From: Bin5 sp965200685
GTDB taxonomy: Bacteria > Chloroflexota > Anaerolineae > Caldilineales > Caldilineaceae
Length of the DNA: 64,000 nucleotides
NCBI GenBank assembly: GCA_965200685.1
Contig: OZ241379.1
Coordinates: 3,906,001-3,970,000, forward strand
Reading direction: 5' to 3'
The translations under genes were made by a program, and so were the position numbers. Of this stretch, positions 43,461-52,120 are shown piece by piece. The notes under the pieces were generated by a model that was not told the DNA's origin, ran no database searches, and saw only the letters and a program-made list of their open reading frames with translations. Numbering within the stretch: position 1 is the first letter of the stretch; each line of letters opens with the position of its first letter.

Positions 43461-44864
43461 TTATAGGAATGAGCGCACATCCACAACGCGCCCATTGACT
43501 GCGGCCGCGGCGGCCATAATTGGACTCATCAGCAGCGAGCGGCTACCTGGCCCCTGCCGGCCGACAAAGTTGCGGTTACTGGTGCTGGCAACGTATTTTC
43601 CTTCGCCGGCCTTGTCATCATTCATCGCCAGACACATACTACACCCGGCTCCTCGCCATTGAAATCCGACTTCACGGAAGATACGGTCTAGTCCTTCGGC
43701 TTCAGCCTGCGCTTTGACTGCTTTTGATCCGGGTACAACCAGTGCTTCCACGTGATCTGACACCCGTTTTCCTTTGACAATCGCCGCGGCCGCGCGTAGG
43801 TCTTCAATCCGGCTGTTGGTGCAAGAGCCGATAAAGACGACGTCTACGCGCTGGCCTTCGATTGGCTGGCCTTCGGTCAACCCCATATACGCCAGCGCGT
43901 TCTGAAGACTCCGACGCTCTGCCGGGTCCTCCAGTTCATTCGCCTTCGGTACTTGGCCCGTAACCCCTACACCTTGGCCTGGATTTGTGCCATAGGTCAC
44001 CATTGGCTCCAATGCAGAGGCGTTAAGGGTCATCTCTCGGTCAAAAGTGGCGTCTTCATCTGTCTGCAATGTGCGCCAATAGTCGATAGCCCGCTCCCAG
44101 GCTTCGCCTTTTGGCGCGTACTTGCGATCTCTGACGTACTCGAATGTTATCTCGTCCGGGGCGATAAGACCGGCGCGGGCCCCGCCTTCAATGCTCATAT
44201 TACAGATGGTCATGCGGTTGGCCATACTCAGCTTGCGAATTGCCGCGCCCCGGTATTCAAAGACATAGCCAACACCGCCGGCCGCGCCATTTTTGGCGAT
44301 GATCGCCAGAATGATGTCCTTAGCTGTGACGCCTCTGCCCAGTTCGCCTTCAATATTCATGGCGAAGGTCTTGGGTTTTTTCTGCAGCAGACATTGGGTC
44401 GCCAGAACGTGTCCCACTTCGCTCGTGCCGATGCCGAAAGCCAGAGCACCGAACGCGCCATGGGTGCTGGTGTGGCTGTCGCCGCATACAATCGTCTTGC
44501 CCGGCTGGGTGATACCCAGTTCCGGGCCGATAACGTGGACGATGCCTTGAATGTCATCTTCGATATCGAAAAGTGTAATGCCGAAGTGTTCGCAGTTCTG
44601 GCGCAGAGCTCGTACCTGTGTGGCTGCGTCTTGCGGCCACAGGGAAATATCTACACCTTGACGCGTGGGGATGGCGTGGTCCATGGTGGCAAACGTCTTG
44701 TCAGGGCATCGCACCTTCAATCCCCGTTCCCGCAGGGTAGCGAATGCTTGGGGCGATGTTACTTCGTGGACCAGATGCGCGTCAATATACAGTACGGCCG
44801 GCGCGCCTTCGTCTTGTGCAACGACATGTGCATCCCAAATCTTCTCAAAGAGCGTCTTTCCCAT
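43461..44864 (-). CDS. leuC: 3-isopropylmalate dehydratase large subunit
   Basis: A 467-residue aconitase-family protein. The [4Fe-4S] ligands are seen as Cys in 'FIGSCTNSRIEDL' and the pair in 'GAGCSMCLAMN'. 'DSHTSTHGAFGALAFGIGTSEV' is characteristic (the 'CGDSHTSTHGAFG' part near residue 130). AAGGATATCAC precedes the ATG. It forms the heterodimer with LeuD. The 138-bp gap to gltD upstream shows no leader-peptide or terminator structure. Confidence 0.96.
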   Translation of the reverse strand: MGKTLFEKIWDAHVVAQDEGAPAVLYIDAHLVHEVTSPQAFATLRERGLKVRCPDKTFATMDHAIPTRQGVDISLWPQDAATQVRALRQNCEHFGITLFDIEDDIQGIVHVIGPELGITQPGKTIVCGDSHTSTHGAFGALAFGIGTSEVGHVLATQCLLQKKPKTFAMNIEGELGRGVTAKDIILAIIAKNGAAGGVGYVFEYRGAAIRKLSMANRMTICNMSIEGGARAGLIAPDEITFEYVRDRKYAPKGEAWERAIDYWRTLQTDEDATFDREMTLNASALEPMVTYGTNPGQGVGVTGQVPKANELEDPAERRSLQNALAYMGLTEGQPIEGQRVDVVFIGSCTNSRIEDLRAAAAIVKGKRVSDHVEALVVPGSKAVKAQAEAEGLDRIFREVGFQWRGAGCSMCLAMNDDKAGEGKYVASTSNRNFVGRQGPGSRSLLMSPIMAAAAAVNGRVVDVRSFL

Positions 44865-45002
44865 TGTGATATCCTTGTCTGAACCAGGATTTTCTGGATT
44901 CTGTCCGCATTAACTCCGGACAAGATTTATGGTTTTGCCGTTATGCTCATTGAGGTTCATGGTACAAAGGCAAAAGTGACCAGAAAATCACATCTGATCG
45001 GA

Positions 45003-46517
45003 TTATGGCAGGTTCGTCTCTCCCATTAAAAATCTGTCACATTCCCGCGCTGCGCCGCGCCCCTCATTGATCGCCCACACGATCAGGCTTTGCCCACGGC
45101 GTATATCGCCAGCAGCGAACAGGCCAGGAACATTGGTAGCATAAGTACCATACTCGGCTTTGGCATTGGAATCGACGTCCCGTTCCACCCCGAGTTGATC
45201 CAGCAGCGAATCCTCCGGGCCCAGAAAGCCCATAGAGAGAAGGACCAATTGGGCCGGCCAGACCTTCTCCGTGCCCGGCAGTTCCCGCAGTTGGGAAGGA
45301 GTCATGTTGTCGGTGACTACCCACTCGATCATGACCGTATGCAGTTCCTGTATATGCCCATTTTCGTCACCGACAAATTTCTTCGTGCTGATCAGAAATG
45401 TACGCGGGTCTTTGCCGAATCTCGCTGCCGCTTCCGCCTGACCGTAATCTACACGGAAGATATGGGGCCACTCCGGCCAAGGGTTGTCCGCTGCCCGCTC
45501 TGCCGGCGGTTTGGGCAGAATTTCAAACATATTGAGGCTCTTGCAGCCGTGGCGCAAGGACGTGCCCAAGCAATCGCTGCCCGTGTCGCCGCCACCGATG
45601 ACGATGACATCTTTATCCTTGGCAGAAAGAAACGGATAATTGAACCCATTAGTAGCCTGTGGCCTCTGGCCTGTGGCCTGTAACTTGTCATCCAGTAACT
45701 GTTTCGTGTTGCCGTGTAAAAATTCCATGGCAAAATGGATGCCCTTTAGGTCCCGGCCTTCAATGGGCAGGTCTCGGGGTTTGGTCGCGCCCCCACACAA
45801 CACGGCCGCGTCGTACTCATCCATCAACATGCTCGCAGGATAGTCTTTGCCCACCTCACAATTGGTGATGAACTCGATCCCCTCGGCAGCCATGAGATCA
45901 ACCCGACGCTGGACCATCTCCTTTTCCAGCTTCATATTGGGGATGCCGTACATCAGCAGGCCGCCAATCCGATCCGCCCGCTCATACACTGTCACCGCAT
46001 GGCCAGCAGAATTAAGCTGCGCGGCACAGGCCAGGCCCGCCGGACCAGAGCCGACAACTGCCACCTTTTTCCCCGTGCGTTTGCTCGGCGGATGGGGCAC
46101 CACCCAGCCCTCATCAAATCCCCTATCAATAATCGAACATTCTAGGCTCTTGATCGTCACCGGTGGTTCAATGAGACCCAAGGTGCAGGAGCCTTCACAG
46201 GGGGCCGGGCAGACACGGCCCGTGAACTCTGGAAAGTTATTGGTGGCGTGGAGACGGTCCAGGGCCTCGCGCCAGCGGTCCCGATAGACCAAATCGTTCC
46301 ACTCCGGTATCAGATTATTGATTGGACATCCGCCTTCCGGCAGTGTTCCCGTATGGCAGAAAGGGATGCCACAGTCCATACAGCGCGCCCCCTGCCGCTG
46401 CAGATCCTCTACCGATAGATGTAGATGAAATTCATTCCAATCTTGAATTCGTTCAAGGGGCGAACGCTCCGGAAAGGAGAGCCGCTCAAATTCCAAGAAG
46501 CCTGTTGGTTTACCCAT
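45003..46517 (-). CDS. gltD: Glutamate synthase small subunit (NADPH-dependent)
   Basis: A 504-residue FAD/Fe-S protein that passes electrons from NAD(P)H to GltB. N-terminal Cys ligands are seen in 'CMDCGIPFC' and 'GCPINNLIPEW'; the FAD fold is 'VAVVGSGPAGLACAAQL' and the NADP fold 'VIVIGGGDTGSDC'. The ATG at 46517 is preferred over a GTG four codons upstream. Residues about 269-288 ('DDKLQATGQRPQATNGF') derive from heptad-repeat DNA and sit just before the NADP-binding strand, in a loop of variable length in this family. Confidence 0.94.
   Translation of the reverse strand: MGKPTGFLEFERLSFPERSPLERIQDWNEFHLHLSVEDLQRQGARCMDCGIPFCHTGTLPEGGCPINNLIPEWNDLVYRDRWREALDRLHATNNFPEFTGRVCPAPCEGSCTLGLIEPPVTIKSLECSIIDRGFDEGWVVPHPPSKRTGKKVAVVGSGPAGLACAAQLNSAGHAVTVYERADRIGGLLMYGIPNMKLEKEMVQRRVDLMAAEGIEFITNCEVGKDYPASMLMDEYDAAVLCGGATKPRDLPIEGRDLKGIHFAMEFLHGNTKQLLDDKLQATGQRPQATNGFNYPFLSAKDKDVIVIGGGDTGSDCLGTSLRHGCKSLNMFEILPKPPAERAADNPWPEWPHIFRVDYGQAEAAARFGKDPRTFLISTKKFVGDENGHIQELHTVMIEWVVTDNMTPSQLRELPGTEKVWPAQLVLLSMGFLGPEDSLLDQLGVERDVDSNAKAEYGTYATNVPGLFAAGDIRRGQSLIVWAINEGRGAARECDRFLMGETNLP
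45652..45710 (-). repeat. Heptad repeat array in frame inside gltD
   Basis: Successive 7-bp units on the + strand: CCTGTGG, CCTCTGG, CCTGTGG, CCTGTAA, CTTGTCA, TCCAGTA. This is the clearest heptad array of the window, and it lies within a coding region. Confidence 0.75.
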
Positions 46518-46530
46518 TCGATTTCTCACT

Positions 46531-46595
46531 TTTTGGCACGAGAAATTTTGACAGAAAAATAGTGGTACCTAAAGACAAAATTTTCTGTGCCAAAA
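46531..46595. repeat. Palindromic element, intergenic, full length (copy D)
   Basis: A 65-bp element between gltB and gltD. It begins TTTTTGGCACGAGAAATTTTG and ends AAAATTTTCTGTGCCAAAA, with the internal part matching copies A and B on the opposite strand. It shows what appears to be the complete element; A and B lack the last 15 bp or so. Confidence 0.85.
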
Positions 46596-46605
46596 CTGGT
46601 TTCTC

Positions 46606-46637
46606 GTTTTTAGCAGCATATTCAACCAGCTAAAAAC
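46606..46637 (-). other. Hairpin overlapping the start of the gltB-gltD gap
   Basis: GTTTTTAGC (46606-46614) and GCTAAAAAC (46629-46637) form a 9-bp stem with a 14-nt loop, immediately downstream of the gltB stop. It may reduce read-through or stabilise the gltB mRNA end. Confidence 0.45.
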
Positions 46638-46642
46638 TGAGG

Positions 46643-49600
46643 TTAGTTACCACTCACCCGGGCGAGGTCCTCGCTATTGCGCTTAAACGCGGCCATCAGT
46701 GCCTCTTCACCCTTGAGCCCAGTCGCCTCAACCTCCGCAAGGCACTGGAGCATCCGCTTGTAATCCTTCGGTATCACCTTTACAAACATAAGTACGTACT
46801 CATCCCAATTCGCGAGAACCCTCTGAGCCACTTCCGAATTGGTATAGGCATAGTGACGTTGGATCATCTCGCGCACTTCAATGATTTCATCCAAATCTTC
46901 CAGCCTCTCCAGGTCGACCATCTCCGTATTGCACCACTCGGCAAATCCCTGTGGTTTTGGCACAGAAAATTTTGTCTTTGTTGCCACTATTTTTCTGTCA
47001 AAAGAGGATGTTTTAAGGACGTATGCGATGCCTCCGGACATGCCCGCGGCAAAGTTGCGCCCCGTGCGGCCCAGCACAACCACCCGGCCACCGGTCATGT
47101 ACTCGCAGGCGTGATCCCCAACGCCTTCAATGACCGCCTGAACACCAGAGTTGCGTACACAGAAGCGTTCACCCGCCATACCCCGAATGTATACCTCGCC
47201 CGCTGTGGCACCGTATAAGGATACATTGCCAATAATGATATTGTCTTCTGCCTGGAACGTGGACCCATCGGGGGGGTAGGCGATGATCTTGCCACCAGAA
47301 AGCCCTTTCCCGAAATAGTCATTGCTGTCGCCTTCTAGTTCTAGGGTAATGCCCTTGGGGACAAACGCACCGAAACTTTGACCTGCTGATCCCTGGAAGT
47401 GCAAATGAATTGTATCGTCTGGAAGGCCGTCCTCGCCAAAACGCCGGGTGCTTTCACTACCCACCATGGTGCCGACTACCCGGTCCGTGTTGTGGATCGG
47501 CAGAGTCTCCTGCACTTTCTCACCATTGTCCAGGGCCGGTTGGCAGAGGTCGAGCAGGGTTGTGTTATCCAGTGCTTTGTCCAAACCATGGTCCTGCTCG
47601 ATCTGACAGTAGCGGCCCCATTCTGCCGGCACATTGGGCTGGTGCAGAATGGCAGCCAGATCGATGCCTTTCGCTTTCCAGTGCTCAATTGCTAGGAGAG
47701 CTTCCAAGCGGTCTGTGCGCCCGATCATCTCATTCAGCGTGCGGAAGCCCAGCTTCGCCATATATTCCCGCAACTCCTGGGCGATGAAGCGCATGAAATT
47801 GACAACATGCTCCGGCGTCCCGACGAACTTGGCGCGCAACTCCGGATTCTGGGTGGCAACGCCTACAGGGCAGGTGTCCAGATGACAGACCCGCATCATA
47901 ATACAGCCCAAAGCCACAAGTGGACTTGTGGCAAAGCCGTACTCCTCTGCGCCTAGCAGAGCAGCGATTGCCAAGTCTCGGCCCGTCTTGAGTTGGCCAT
48001 CGGTTTCTACCACCACTCGGCTACGCAGATTGTTGAGCAGCAGGGTCTGATGGGTCTCGGCTACACCCAGTTCCCAGGGCAGCCCCGCATGTTTGATGCT
48101 CGTCTGGGGCGAAGCACCCGTTCCGCCATCATGACCGCTGATCAGAATCACATCCGCGCGCCCTTTGGCTACGCCGGCGGCAATCGTGCCTACACCTACT
48201 TCCGACACCAGTTTCACATTGATGCGGGCGTGATGATTGGCGTTCTTCAGATCGTGGATCAATTCAGCTAGATCCTCAATCGAATAGATGTCATGATGAG
48301 GTGGCGGTGAAATCAAGCCGACCCCCGGCGTAGAATGACGGACCTGGGCAATCCATGGGTAAACTTTCTTACCGGGTAGCTGGCCGCCTTCACCCGGCTT
48401 GGCCCCCTGCGCCATTTTGATCTGTAACTCATTGGAGTGGACCAAATAACTGCTCGTCACACCGAAGCGAGCCGAGGCTACCTGTTTGATGGCACTATTT
48501 TTTGAATCGCCGTTCGGTTCCAAGATGTAGCGGGCCGAGTCTTCGCCACCCTCGCCGGTATTGCTACGTCCGCCAATACGGTTCATGGCAATTGCCAGCG
48601 TCTCGTGGGCTTCTTTGCTAATGGAGCCGTAGGACATGGCCCCTGTCTTGAAGCGGGTACAGATCGACTCCACCGGCTCTACTTCCTCAATGGGTATGGG
48701 CGCGTCAGAGAATTTGAAGGCTAGAAGGCCCCGGAGATTGCACCACTCCCGGTTCAGGTGGTCGATGTCTTGGGTATACTCTTTGAAAGCAGCGTAATCC
48801 TCAGTACGCACTGCCTTCTGCAGAAAGTGAACCGTGCGAGGATTGAACAGATGCAACTCGCCATCTGTGCGCCACTGGTAGTCACCGCCGGCCGAGAGAA
48901 GATGTCCGTTCAGGGGGCGAGTTGGATAGGCACGCCCGTGGCGCATCTTTATTTCTGCGTAGATCTGCGGCAGATCGATACCTTCGACCCGAGTGGGTGT
49001 CCAAGTGAAGTATTTGTCCACCAGCCGTTGGCTGAGGCCGAGAGCCTCAAATATCTGGGCACCACAGTAACTCTGAATCGTGGAAATGCCCATCTTGGAC
49101 ATGATTTTGACCACGCCCTTCATGGCCGCCTTGACGTAGTTGTAGGTAGCTGTTGGGTGATCGATATCCACGAGCAAGTGCTGCTGGATCATCTGGTCCA
49201 GGGTTTCTAGGGCTAGATAGGGGTTGACAGCTGTGGCACCAAAGCTGATGAGCAAGGCCAGGTGATGTACCTCCCGGGGTTCGCCGGATTCGACGATAAG
49301 TGCCACTTGGGTGCGGGTCTCTTTGCGGATCAGATGATGGTGTAGGCCGGATGTGGCCAGCAGAGCCGGGATGGGTGCATCCTCTGGGCCGACGCCGCGG
49401 TCCGACAGGATGAGGATGTTGACCCCTTCTTCAATGGCTTGGTCCGCGGCCTGGAATAGGGCTTCCAGGGCCTGTTCCAATCTTTCCCCCCCAGAGCGTT
49501 GGGTCCCTTCATTGATCTTGAAGAGAATTGGCAGGGTTTTGGCATGGAAGCCTTTTTGATCGATATGACGGATCTTGGCTAGGTCGCGATTTGTGAGGAT

Positions 49601-51385
49601 GGGCCGAGCCATCTTGATCTGTCGGCAATTTTCTGGCACCGTCTTGAGCAGATTCAACTCGGTCCCCATCATCATTTCGGTGGCGGTGATCAGTTCCTCG
49701 CGGATGGCATCAATGGGTGGGTTTGTCACTTGAGCAAAGAGCTGCTTGAAATAGTTGTAGAGCAGTTGGGACTGGTTAGACAGGGCAGCGACTGGCGTGT
49801 CGTTGCCCATCGCGCCTACAGCCTCAACACTATCTGTAGCCATAGGGGCTAGCAGAATGCGTAGCTGTTCAAATGTATAGCCGAATGCCTGTTGCCGCTG
49901 AATCAGAGTGTCATGGTCAACGCCCGGCAGTTCAATGTCCGGCTGAGGCATCTCGTCCAAGCTGAGTAGGTGCTCATTCAACCATTGACGGTAGGGATAC
50001 TCTGCGGCCATTGCCTCCTTAAGTTCCTCGTCGGAGATGATGCGTCCTTCGTCTGTATCCACCAAGAACATCCGTCCTGGCTCTAGGCGCGCTTTTTTCA
50101 GCACACGCTCCGGCTCAATGGGCAGCACGCCTACTTCAGACGCCATCACCACCAAATCGTCCTTTGTGATGTAATAGCGGGAAGGGCGCAGGCCGTTGCG
50201 GTCCAGCACTGCGCCGACGACTGTCCCATCGGTAAAGGCGATGGATGCTGGGCCGTCCCAAGGCTCCATCATTGTGCTGTAATATTCATAAAAGGCCTTT
50301 TTGGCATCGCTCATGGTTTCGTGCTGGGACCACGGCTCCGGGATCATCATCATCATGGCGTGTGGTAGGGAGCGGCCCGACAGATAGAGAAATTCTAGGG
50401 TTTCGTCAAACTTAGCCGAGTCGCTGCCATCTGCATAGATGATGGGCAAGATCTTCTTGATATCATCACCGAACAACTCACTCTCCAAGTGGGACTGACG
50501 GGCGTACATCCAATTTTCGTTGCCCCGCAGGGTGTTGATCTCGCCGTTATGAATCATATAGCGGTAGGGATGTGCACGCGCCCAACTGGGGAATGTATTG
50601 GTGCTGAAACGGGAATGAACCAGGGCTAAGGCGGACTCCATGTCCTCATCAAGCAGGTCCGGGTAGAAGTCTTCGACCTGCTCCGACATCAACATTCCCT
50701 TGTAGACGATTGTACGGGAGGAGAGACTAGGAATGTAAAAGTCTGTTGGTTCGGTCACTTTAGGGCTGCTGCCTTCCCCATTCAACCCCTCATCCATAGC
50801 CGCATAGCGAATGCGCTTCTCGGCTAGCTTGCGGATCACGTAAAGTTTGCGTTCAAATGCCAGTCCGTCGCTGCTTATCAGCTGTTCTGGACTGCACCCA
50901 ATGAAAATCTGACGCACGACCGGCTCGCCCAATCTGGCTGTGTCGCCCAAGGATTGATTGGATGTCGGTACCGTACGCCAGCCAAGAACTGTCTGGCCTT
51001 CTGCCCGGATGATCTCTTCAAGACGTTTCTCATACAGGCTATGTAGGTGGTCTTGCTGGGGTAGAAAGACCATACCCACCGCGTACTGCCCCACAGGCGG
51101 CAATTCAATGCCCTGGGATGCGGCAACTTTACGCATAAATTTGTCCGGCATCTGCATGAGGATACCGGCCCCATCGCCGGTGTTCGGCTCACATCCGCAG
51201 GCACCCCGGTGCGCCAGATTGCGTAGCACCTGCATTCCCTGGGATATTATGTCGTGGGACTTTTGGCCTTTGACATTCACAACGAAACCAACACCGCACG
51301 CGTCGTGTTCAAAACGCGGATCATAGAGACCCTGTTTGGCTGGCAGCCCGTCACGGGAGAGAGGGTTAAGATGAATTGTGGACAT
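46643..51385 (-). CDS. gltB: Glutamate synthase large subunit
   Basis: A 1580-residue enzyme making glutamate from 2-oxoglutarate and glutamine. An N-terminal extension precedes 'HDACGVGF', whose Cys (about residue 30) becomes the amidotransferase nucleophile after propeptide removal. The FMN domain and 3Fe-4S Cys cluster 'CHLDTCPVGVATQNP' are present, and the C-terminal helical GXGXG domain has 'GIAYV'. Residues about 1461-1477 ('FDRKIVATKTKFSVPK') are an in-frame palindromic-element insertion replacing a short loop before 'NTEMVDLE'. GAGGAGACGTCGTT precedes the ATG. gltD follows after 125 bp. Confidence 0.95.
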   Translation of the reverse strand: MSTIHLNPLSRDGLPAKQGLYDPRFEHDACGVGFVVNVKGQKSHDIISQGMQVLRNLAHRGACGCEPNTGDGAGILMQMPDKFMRKVAASQGIELPPVGQYAVGMVFLPQQDHLHSLYEKRLEEIIRAEGQTVLGWRTVPTSNQSLGDTARLGEPVVRQIFIGCSPEQLISSDGLAFERKLYVIRKLAEKRIRYAAMDEGLNGEGSSPKVTEPTDFYIPSLSSRTIVYKGMLMSEQVEDFYPDLLDEDMESALALVHSRFSTNTFPSWARAHPYRYMIHNGEINTLRGNENWMYARQSHLESELFGDDIKKILPIIYADGSDSAKFDETLEFLYLSGRSLPHAMMMMIPEPWSQHETMSDAKKAFYEYYSTMMEPWDGPASIAFTDGTVVGAVLDRNGLRPSRYYITKDDLVVMASEVGVLPIEPERVLKKARLEPGRMFLVDTDEGRIISDEELKEAMAAEYPYRQWLNEHLLSLDEMPQPDIELPGVDHDTLIQRQQAFGYTFEQLRILLAPMATDSVEAVGAMGNDTPVAALSNQSQLLYNYFKQLFAQVTNPPIDAIREELITATEMMMGTELNLLKTVPENCRQIKMARPILTNRDLAKIRHIDQKGFHAKTLPILFKINEGTQRSGGERLEQALEALFQAADQAIEEGVNILILSDRGVGPEDAPIPALLATSGLHHHLIRKETRTQVALIVESGEPREVHHLALLISFGATAVNPYLALETLDQMIQQHLLVDIDHPTATYNYVKAAMKGVVKIMSKMGISTIQSYCGAQIFEALGLSQRLVDKYFTWTPTRVEGIDLPQIYAEIKMRHGRAYPTRPLNGHLLSAGGDYQWRTDGELHLFNPRTVHFLQKAVRTEDYAAFKEYTQDIDHLNREWCNLRGLLAFKFSDAPIPIEEVEPVESICTRFKTGAMSYGSISKEAHETLAIAMNRIGGRSNTGEGGEDSARYILEPNGDSKNSAIKQVASARFGVTSSYLVHSNELQIKMAQGAKPGEGGQLPGKKVYPWIAQVRHSTPGVGLISPPPHHDIYSIEDLAELIHDLKNANHHARINVKLVSEVGVGTIAAGVAKGRADVILISGHDGGTGASPQTSIKHAGLPWELGVAETHQTLLLNNLRSRVVVETDGQLKTGRDLAIAALLGAEEYGFATSPLVALGCIMMRVCHLDTCPVGVATQNPELRAKFVGTPEHVVNFMRFIAQELREYMAKLGFRTLNEMIGRTDRLEALLAIEHWKAKGIDLAAILHQPNVPAEWGRYCQIEQDHGLDKALDNTTLLDLCQPALDNGEKVQETLPIHNTDRVVGTMVGSESTRRFGEDGLPDDTIHLHFQGSAGQSFGAFVPKGITLELEGDSNDYFGKGLSGGKIIAYPPDGSTFQAEDNIIIGNVSLYGATAGEVYIRGMAGERFCVRNSGVQAVIEGVGDHACEYMTGGRVVVLGRTGRNFAAGMSGGIAYVLKTSSFDRKIVATKTKFSVPKPQGFAEWCNTEMVDLERLEDLDEIIEVREMIQRHYAYTNSEVAQRVLANWDEYVLMFVKVIPKDYKRMLQCLAEVEATGLKGEEALMAAFKRNSEDLARVSGN
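46955..47003 (-). repeat. Palindromic element inserted in frame in gltB (copy B)
   Basis: It differs from copy A at only a few positions over 49 bp and is in the same reading frame, giving F-D-R-K-I-V-A-T-K-T-K-F-S-V-P-K. Confidence 0.85.
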
Positions 51386-51737
51386 AACGACGTCTCCTCA
51401 ATAAATACCACACCATGTGTTGCCACTACAGCAGCAAACAAAACTGATCAATTCCTTGGCATCAGTCTAACACAGGTGTAAGGGGTTTGATTGCCCAGCA
51501 GCCCTGGTTTTTGGCAACCCTAGTTTTTTGCTAGGCATTCAAAATCACAGGTAGGCAAGGTCGGCGTAGACCGGATGACGTCGTTGTCGATTGTATACTT
51601 ATACGCGTATGAGAGGAATTATGAGTTTGTTCCTTTTGACACAGAAAGCATATCAGGTAATGTACACGAACTTAGCCGGTTCGTCAACTTATGTTTTCCT
51701 GAATCGCGAATTATACACCAGTGTTTCGTGGAGGAAA
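51386..51737. other. Intergenic region upstream of gltB
   Basis: 352 bp between the divergent ends of gltB (its 5' end) and the ybjQ-like gene (its 3' end). It holds a short stem CCTAG-TTTTTTG-CTAGG near 51520 and a 10-bp palindrome ATACGCGTAT near 51602. The gltB promoter should be here; no strong -35/-10 pair was found. Confidence 0.4.
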
Positions 51738-52061
51738 CTACTCGCCACTAGGGTTGCGGCGATACCCGTTGCCATAGATGATCACTTCCACGCCACCATC
51801 AACCACTGAGGGATGACTGATCTTCACGCCTAGTACCCCATCATAGCCTTGGGCTGCTGCTTTTGTTTCTAAATCGGATAGACCCTGCTCAATAGCCTTC
51901 AACATCAGCTTCTCGTAGTGCAACATCCGCCCGCCGACGAGATTTTTGATGTTCTCCCGCACATCTTGGACGATATTGGCAGCATAAACCACCACAACGA
52001 CGAGAAGATCCCCTACCTCAACGTCTGGGCGGTGGGGCTGGTCAAGAGCGATCAAATTCAT
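51738..52061 (-). CDS. YbjQ/UPF0145-like protein
   Basis: A 107-residue soluble protein. The segment 'GRMLHYEKLMLKAIEQGL' followed by 'GYDGVLGVKI' and a final 'EVIIYGNG' strand matches the YbjQ family (putative heavy-metal-binding domain, pentamer-forming), whose function is unsettled. It lies between gltB and the coiled-coil paralogues with no obvious partner. Confidence 0.65.
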   Translation of the reverse strand: MNLIALDQPHRPDVEVGDLLVVVVVYAANIVQDVRENIKNLVGGRMLHYEKLMLKAIEQGLSDLETKAAAQGYDGVLGVKISHPSVVDGGVEVIIYGNGYRRNPSGE

Positions 52062-52120
52062 GGTCGTCCTCTGTCATGCTGAAGCGCGTACTCGGTAGTG
52101 CTAAGGGATCTGACCTCCAC

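Noticed and set aside
51621..51809. A 62-codon + strand frame with AGAGGAATT before its ATG, in the gltB-ybjQ gap
   Set aside because: It overlaps the ybjQ-like gene antisense over its second half and gives an unremarkable product; kept out for lack of support, although its ribosome-binding site is reasonable.
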